Source: Limisphaerales bacterium (GTDB lineage: Bacteria > Verrucomicrobiota > Verrucomicrobiia > Limisphaerales > SXTU01). From it: 54,829 nucleotides of DNA. The translations under genes and the position numbers were made by a program. Location: assembly GCA_009773355.1 (NCBI GenBank), contig WRPG01000033.1:1-54829 (forward strand), read 5' to 3'. Shown here in pieces: positions 51,501 to 54,829 of the stretch (position 1 is the stretch's first letter; every line of letters begins with the position of its first letter). Under the pieces are notes generated by a model that worked only from the letters and a program-made list of their open reading frames with translations, had not been told where the DNA came from and ran no database searches.

Positions 51501-54454
51501 GCCGGGTCACGCCGCTGGGCGACGTGCAGACCATTGCCGGTGACTACACCGGCGGCACGACCGGCAACGTCAACGACGACGTCGGCGGTTCCGCCCGGTT
51601 TGACACCCCGCGCGGCCTGGCGGCGGACCGCTTCGGGACGCTGTTCGTGGCGGACTCGATCAACGACCGCGTCCGCATCGTCACGCCCTACCAGTCCCGC
51701 ACCCCGACCAACGCCTTTGTGGCTTACTTCCCCTTCAACGGCCCGACCAATCCGGTGATGGGCGCGTCACCGGTGTTCTTCTCGCGCGGCATCACCAACT
51801 CGGTCTTCGGGCTGGAGCTGGGCGGCGCGGACAGCCGTGACTACTTCAGCGGGGTCGCGACCAGCGCCGAGAGCGGCCCGAATGGCACGACCACCAACTT
51901 CCTCTATGCCGTCGGCGCGGCCCAGTTCAGCAGGAATGACAGCACCGTCCCGCCGCTGGCTGCCTACAACCGCATGTTCCTGACCAAGTTTGCCACCAAC
52001 GGCCAGCCCATTTGGACGCGCGGGCACATGCCGGTGGCCGTGATGCATCCGGTGCTCAACGGCGTGAATGACATCACCAGCCTGGTGTTGGATTACGGCG
52101 GGGCGGGCTATGGCAGTGTGCCGGCCGTCACCATCCTCGATCCCACGAATCCCAACCCGGCGAAGCGCTCCATCAGCGTCACGGTCACGGTCACGGGCGG
52201 GGTGGTGGATCCGCCGCCGCCGACGGCGTTGCCCGGCCCGTTCATCGCGCCGCGCGTCTTCGTGGAGGCGCCCGTGTCCCCGAACATGCCGGGCAATGCG
52301 GTGGCCGTGGCGTATGGCACCAACGTGATCGCCGCCGGCTTCACGAACATCGCCACCGGGCTGACCAACAACCTGCCGTTCCTGCTGTGCTTGGAGACAA
52401 CCAACGGGTCATTGCGCTTCGCCACGAACTCGCCCAACAGCGGTCATTACAATTCGGTGGCGGTCTATGGCGACAAGCTCCTTGCCGTGGGAGCGGCCTA
52501 CGCGGGCGGCAACACGTTGCAATGCTCGAATCTCATCGAGCAGTGGAGCCTCGTCGGCGGGACGCAGACGCTCTCGTCCGTGACCGGCTACGGAGTGGGC
52601 CGCACGGGATCGCTGTCGCAGGTGGTCGCCATCGAGTCGCTGGACCGCGCCTACGCCGTCGGCTCGGTGACGAACAGCGACAACAGCGTGGACGCGGTGC
52701 TGGTGGAGATTGACCTGCAAAACCTGGCCATCATCTCCACGGTCACCAACAACATCACCAACTTTACCGGCGTGGCGCTGGCCAACTACGGCAAGGCCAT
52801 CACCACCGACGGCGTGGACCTGTATGTGGCGGTGGAAGGCCCCGGCGACGGCAACGCCAGCGACCGGCAGGCCGCCATCTTCCGCTACCGCGCCAAGAAC
52901 TTCTACCAGCCCGAGGAGACGCTGAACACGTTCGTGGGCGAGCGGACGTGGGGCACCAGCACGTTCTACACGAACGTCCTCGGCTCGCCGACCAACTACA
53001 CCGTCACCAACACCGCGTGGCGGCTGCAGATCGCCGACACGCGCGCGGGCGGGACCAACGCCAGTTTCACCACCAACGGGATGGTGATCTCCTGGAACCT
53101 GAACTTCACCTACGCCGCCAGCAACACCCCCGCGCTCGCGCTCGCCCCGGCGGTCAACAACCCGGTCGTGCTGCTCTCGACCGCGCCGAAGTATTTCCAG
53201 GTCAAGGTGCCCTCCGCCGCCGGCGTGGCCACGAACTTGATCACCGCCTCCGCGCCGGTGCGCGTCACCTTCAACCCCGCCAGCCTCCCGACGCCCGGCG
53301 CGCCCGGCAACGTCCAGATGTTCAGTGGCGCGTCCACCGGCTCGTTCCTCGTCTCCACCAACACGAACGCCGTCGCCCGCCTGCGCCCCGGCAGCGAGTA
53401 TTACATCGCCATCCAGGCCCTGACGGCGGGCGCGCCCGTGGATGTGACCGTGCGCGTGGACTTCGACCGCTCGGAACTGCCGCCGCCGGTCACCCCGCTG
53501 GCCAGCGGCGTGCCGGTCAACGGCCTGGCCCTGCGCACGCCGAGCCTGAGCACTTACACCTTCGAGGTGCCCGCCAACGCCTCGAGCGCGATGTTCGAGA
53601 TCACCGCCGCCGACGGCGACGTGAACCTCTACCTGCGCCGCTCGAACGGCCCGTCCTCGCTGCCGACCGCCCAGGAGTTCGACCGGGTCAGCGCGAACCC
53701 GTTCTCCGGCCTCGAGCAGATCTTCCTGGTGACGAATGGCGCCTCCGCCGCCGCGCTCACGCCAGGCACCTGGTATCTCGGGGTGCAGAACGCGGACAAC
53801 TCGCCGGTGGCCTACACCATCCGCGCCACCGCCGCCAGCGCCACGCCCTACACCATCGTGACGACGGGGAACGGCCAGACGCAGAACGGCGTCACCAGCC
53901 CCGGCAACGCGCCGAACACGCTGTTCAAGCTGAACGTGCCGATTGCCCAGAACGCCCTGCTCTTCGAGGTGCGCAACCTCACGGGGCCGGGCGATCTCAT
54001 CGTCCGCCGGAACGCGTTCCCGCTCGCCACCACCTTCGACGGGGCCAACGCCCGCCCGGACGCGCTGCCGGAGATCGTCACGCTGCGCACCAACGGCGCG
54101 CTGCCCACCGTCGCGGGCGACTGGTATTTCGGCGTGCTCAACCCCGGCGCGGCGCACGTCGCCTACACGGTCATGGCCCGCCAGCCGACCAACGGCGTGC
54201 TCCTGAGCAGCAGCCCGATCCAGATTCTGGGCACGCCCGGCGGCGGCCTGCTCGCCGGCGGGACCAGCTTCGGCTTCGACCTCGACGTGGTGCCCGGCGA
54301 GAAATACCAGGTGCAATACCGGACCAACCTGGCGTCCGGCGCCTGGCTCGTGTTGACGAACATCGTCGCGCCGGCGGATGGCGCCATCAGCTTCCTCCAC
54401 TCCGGCGCGCTCACGAACCGGAACCTCTACTACCGCATCCAGGTCGTGCCGTGA
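45536..54454 (+). CDS. Giant exported subtilase (S8) with P, NHL and PPC domains
   Basis: This 2972-residue protein has an N-terminal signal anchor (WFLISLLLLVAAALCW) and a propeptide-like region to about 300. The S8 peptidase domain has Asp320 (LIDSGVDLAHG), His348 (DVDGHGTHVAGV) and Ser582 (ERGTSVAAG); all three catalytic residues are kept. After it come a jelly-roll segment (TLAWTDPAGNPIS, NDLDLYVT), two proprotein-convertase P-like domains (about 1047-1177 and 1319-1420), six NHL repeats (about 1711-2051, for example NQIYVADSLNNRIVKF and GNLYVTDAGSHLVRRV), SBBP-like segments, and two PPC-type beta domains (about 2650-2770 and 2772-2882). The C-terminal 90 residues (PGEKYQVQYRTNLASGAWLV) are typical of exported Verrucomicrobiota proteins. 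It is probably secreted or surface-bound. ATG 45536 is preferred to GTG 45524. Confidence 0.88.
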   Translation: MKSRPWFLISLLLLVAAALCWRQGERLRQREQPGDAATNATARPTVWERFTRLPYVLTGRPVPRPSAATAAKPPELLSLSRDPRLPFRLRNSDRREAELFRSETAVLLRNALVETTEPLDLRIPEHLRAAEEPGSWLVQARGTIDQKFRDVLRGAGAEIVSYVPNNAYLVRGSANLAHQLRVSPRVQSVLPFEPYYKLDMTLLPLAVRRDPMPVGRWLNVVLFAGTLDQAKADLRALGAEVKSEQRFPFGHVVTIAPPADSLVALARMPAVQNIEVWHSPVLANDLSRVRLDVSTSTTASAPGGNWLNLTGNGVFVGLIDSGVDLAHGQLAGRTFTNAASPGIDVDGHGTHVAGVIAANDAADPGAASGSLVGATYRGIAPGARVYPLSLYSTDYTNYANPWLITNAALATNIFIVNNSWGYPVTAYDINSALFDEAVRDSVPFRTNDQPVTHVFAVGNSGGANSGGTGGNADSINSPGNGKNVLSIGATEQFRLVSNSVVSTNFGTNDPIATAHSDSADQVADFSGRGNVGVGVEGPSGRMKPDLVAPGDYVVSLRASTFTNVQESDLTLGSAWRYERGTSVAAGKVSGLLALVQEFFSMNFGRPSGLKPSLNKALLINRARSLNGVYDFAVNGSVTHQGWGFPSLSNTLPAVASISFLTSTSALPVVNRIVLLEESALVTNHLASGQFHAYDVSVPAVTGLTNNLKITLAWTDPAGNPISSTKLVNDLDLYVTNIVANGRQFEGNNFAPGSTVTQPTVPGTPSARDSVNNVENAYIPLTNAAASTFRVYVIGRKVNVNAVTANTNQIAQDYSVVFSTDAAISLTVRPTAGAGFSAYTNRPISIVTNGIPKLDERVGANSPLWTVNGTANANTNGVTNQWNFYVFTNQNYATSTTTNFVTNIVAGSTNVVTNVVRLPLTNSGPYVGFATFLPPNLARARNAEADVDMFVTRSSLAYPGLNGAGGITNLDPAVLASANVSRSTNRGGYELITFSNSVVNERFYVGIKSEDQQGGAYGFFGAASQSPFGTNTTNGGIIITLFPAPMDIPDGSPDTPGGVVLYGICATNIVMQSISNYITYVHENLGDLVGTLTHNGTVITLNNHSVTPTGPFPGGAGLLTNALTYDDFRNPPDGPGDVTDLVGQDGIGLWIFEVYDNSPLLTGRVDNASIYMMPYTNQYSPTNGIYIRTVTLQAGQSFVDFLDVPVTATNLDVDIVGGIASVPGPASPGTGVDLMAGVPGLIPTSSNYSIGTFDLDSTDQTSFPHLRISAVSVSNLVSGAPAPLGTPPLIPGRWNFRVLNNSPGTLTLTLRYTLGLNLSVADNQLTYTNALVSLLDNYTTNLYLNIAADRVIAGVDVGMSILHPRVSDLVIHLVAPSGRKVLLFEDRGGINGVTTPNLRANFTENTNYVTHIDTNGLTAGGFQNLGMLRPIKFIPAPYSAVVSPPTLVTNITNLLFGFPGAVGAPGAFQESPGGLAHHGNSLFMPGKVNRNGTNDAFIVAYHTPITNKAPTVVNYNANFAINTIYDTVTNWAVSNIWPGSLSGYRGGDPAIPAVSRTPEQTFFNGVAANSDGVFAVGQTRNYFPPTTLIWSGTNTRQVYDIDLGAKAGSVRLDHVTDAIHDRILVQYEGRDLLDYTPAGATPLREVNTLTFNGASHFLRVVMNPVVNAPAGSSWMNTITIFRSNDVTFAVNDLVGNVSFNVLPPTVAPLPGTLDGPEAVALDATNQIYVADSLNNRIVKFSQVVPLPSISSHNGTYVPLTLGAAGHPAPGDQLRGPKGVAVRANGEIFVADTVNNLIKRFNTNNAWLESWGDTAGFSAGNENSGVGGFTRGRFNGPQGIYLGTNDILYVADTGNNLIRTIDLASGLVGTVALPAAFVTTDGNLNKPRGVVVVHGTAGGNDVTQLARLGSSVISDVNLYVTDTDNNRIVWLQQAAPATWNAFHLAGGAFPTFTSGRVDNQNAVARFDKPSGITADGSGNLYVTDAGSHLVRRVTPLGDVQTIAGDYTGGTTGNVNDDVGGSARFDTPRGLAADRFGTLFVADSINDRVRIVTPYQSRTPTNAFVAYFPFNGPTNPVMGASPVFFSRGITNSVFGLELGGADSRDYFSGVATSAESGPNGTTTNFLYAVGAAQFSRNDSTVPPLAAYNRMFLTKFATNGQPIWTRGHMPVAVMHPVLNGVNDITSLVLDYGGAGYGSVPAVTILDPTNPNPAKRSISVTVTVTGGVVDPPPPTALPGPFIAPRVFVEAPVSPNMPGNAVAVAYGTNVIAAGFTNIATGLTNNLPFLLCLETTNGSLRFATNSPNSGHYNSVAVYGDKLLAVGAAYAGGNTLQCSNLIEQWSLVGGTQTLSSVTGYGVGRTGSLSQVVAIESLDRAYAVGSVTNSDNSVDAVLVEIDLQNLAIISTVTNNITNFTGVALANYGKAITTDGVDLYVAVEGPGDGNASDRQAAIFRYRAKNFYQPEETLNTFVGERTWGTSTFYTNVLGSPTNYTVTNTAWRLQIADTRAGGTNASFTTNGMVISWNLNFTYAASNTPALALAPAVNNPVVLLSTAPKYFQVKVPSAAGVATNLITASAPVRVTFNPASLPTPGAPGNVQMFSGASTGSFLVSTNTNAVARLRPGSEYYIAIQALTAGAPVDVTVRVDFDRSELPPPVTPLASGVPVNGLALRTPSLSTYTFEVPANASSAMFEITAADGDVNLYLRRSNGPSSLPTAQEFDRVSANPFSGLEQIFLVTNGASAAALTPGTWYLGVQNADNSPVAYTIRATAASATPYTIVTTGNGQTQNGVTSPGNAPNTLFKLNVPIAQNALLFEVRNLTGPGDLIVRRNAFPLATTFDGANARPDALPEIVTLRTNGALPTVAGDWYFGVLNPGAAHVAYTVMARQPTNGVLLSSSPIQILGTPGGGLLAGGTSFGFDLDVVPGEKYQVQYRTNLASGAWLVLTNIVAPADGAISFLHSGALTNRNLYYRIQVVP

Positions 54455-54460
54455 CGGAGC

Positions 54461-54483
54461 GCCGGCTCCCAAGCCGGCTTTTA
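54461..54483 (+). terminator. Likely intrinsic terminator of the subtilase gene
   Basis: A 7-base-pair stem (GCCGGCT at 54461-54467 with AGCCGGC at 54472-54478) and a CCCA loop are followed by TTTTA. It lies 7 bases after the stop codon. Confidence 0.6.
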
Positions 54484-54484
54484 G

Positions 54485-54559
54485 GTAGCTCGACATTCCA
54501 ATGTCGAGGCCGGATGCCCCGGCAGCCCGGCGGTTCTCGACATTGGAATGTCGAGCTAC
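54485..54559. repeat. Palindromic element, family K
   Basis: Arms 54485-54508 and 54536-54559 are perfectly complementary over 24 bases. Each arm is itself nearly palindromic (CTCGACATTCCAATGTCGAG). The loop of 27 bases is GC-rich. It lies between the subtilase terminator and the sugar kinase gene. Confidence 0.9.
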
Positions 54560-54626
54560 TGGTTCACTGGCTGTCACTCTGATCGGCCGGGATTGCCAAA
54601 CCTGTTCCCCGCGTCAGACTTCTCGC

Positions 54627-54829
54627 GTGCAGATTCTTGTCATTGGCCTCAACCCCGCCGTGGACGTGGAGTGGCGCGTCGGCTCCCTCCACTGGGACGA
54701 GAAGAACACCGTGCTCGGCGAGCGGCGCTGGGCGGGCGGCAAGTCCGTCAACGTCGCGCGCTGGCTGCGGCATCTCGGCGCGCGGGTGCGGCTGCTCGTC
54801 CCGCTGGGCGGCGCGACCGGCGCGGAGCT
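54627..54829 (+). CDS. PfkB-family sugar kinase, partial (1-phosphofructokinase-like)
   Basis: Only 67 codons are visible; the gene runs off the right edge. A GTG start at 54627 gives VQILVIGLNPAVDVEWRVGS, then the ribokinase-family signature GGKSVNVARWLRHLGA and VRLLVPLGGATG. NPAVD together with GGKxxNVAR close to the N-terminus is typical of the 1-phosphofructokinase/tagatose-6-phosphate kinase (LacC/FruK) branch. The exact substrate cannot be told from this fragment. Confidence 0.8.
   Translation, partial: MQILVIGLNPAVDVEWRVGSLHWDEKNTVLGERRWAGGKSVNVARWLRHLGARVRLLVPLGGATGAE

Noticed and set aside
47640-54450. Regularly recurring ACC-AAC-rich motifs that look like a CRISPR array or DNA tandem repeat
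   Set aside because: They are in phase with the subtilase reading frame and encode Thr-Asn; spacing and flanks vary, and there are no identical repeats with unique spacers.

Overview
The window is GC-rich bacterial DNA that most resembles the phylum Verrucomicrobiota, probably the Pedosphaera/Limisphaera side. The main signs are prepilin leaders of the type [19 protein letters not shown], a pseudopilin cassette resembling the 'Verru_Chthon' cassette, a formylglycine-type sulfatase, a TAT-exported DUF1552 protein, SBBP/NHL/PPC-domain exported proteins, and many kinds of palindromic intergenic repeats. The phylum is an inference from gene families; there is no rRNA or tRNA gene in the window to confirm it.

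Left part (1-16.5 kb). A minus-strand type II secretion/type IV pilus assembly operon runs off the left edge: a short GspE/PilB ATPase followed by three GspF-like membrane proteins. Then come purM, an ECF sigma factor overlapping a small membrane protein, and an RDD membrane protein on the plus strand. A minus-strand block follows: UbiE-like methyltransferase, xylulokinase, sulfatase, alpha/beta hydrolase and a DsbD-type thiol reductase, with a 60-residue membrane protein and a good terminator on the plus strand inside it. A zinc-ribbon methyltransferase closes the block.

Middle part (16.5-35.6 kb). Mostly plus-strand housekeeping and scattered metabolic genes: SBBP-repeat protein, polyprenyl synthase, Ser/Thr kinase, N-carbamoylputrescine amidase, an RmlD-like reductase overlapping gluQ, cysK, DUF1552 protein, a DUF1559-like prepilin, two tandem TPR paralogues, a YdcF-like protein, nadC, an unknown protein overlapping birA, coaX, trpA and a DUF1015 protein. 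A decayed prepilin gene lies between gluQ and cysK.

Right part (35.8-54.8 kb). A BrnT/BrnA-like toxin-antitoxin pair overlaps the first of five prepilin-like genes. These lead, with several ATGA overlaps, into a 1578-residue GspK/Verru_Chthon-A-like protein that carries four apparent CBM5/12-type carbohydrate-binding modules. It is followed by a 2972-residue exported subtilase with P domains, six NHL repeats and PPC domains. The window ends inside a PfkB-family sugar kinase gene.

The most unusual property of the window is its load of stem-loop repeats. I count at least sixteen copies from about eleven families in 54.8 kb. Six of them lie in frame inside otherwise intact protein genes, two in gluQ alone. 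This recalls the Rickettsia palindromic elements but involves several unrelated families at once. The second theme is the pseudopilin cassette with sugar-binding modules next to a giant protease, which may form an extracellular polymer-handling apparatus powered by a GspE/GspF system such as the one at the left edge.
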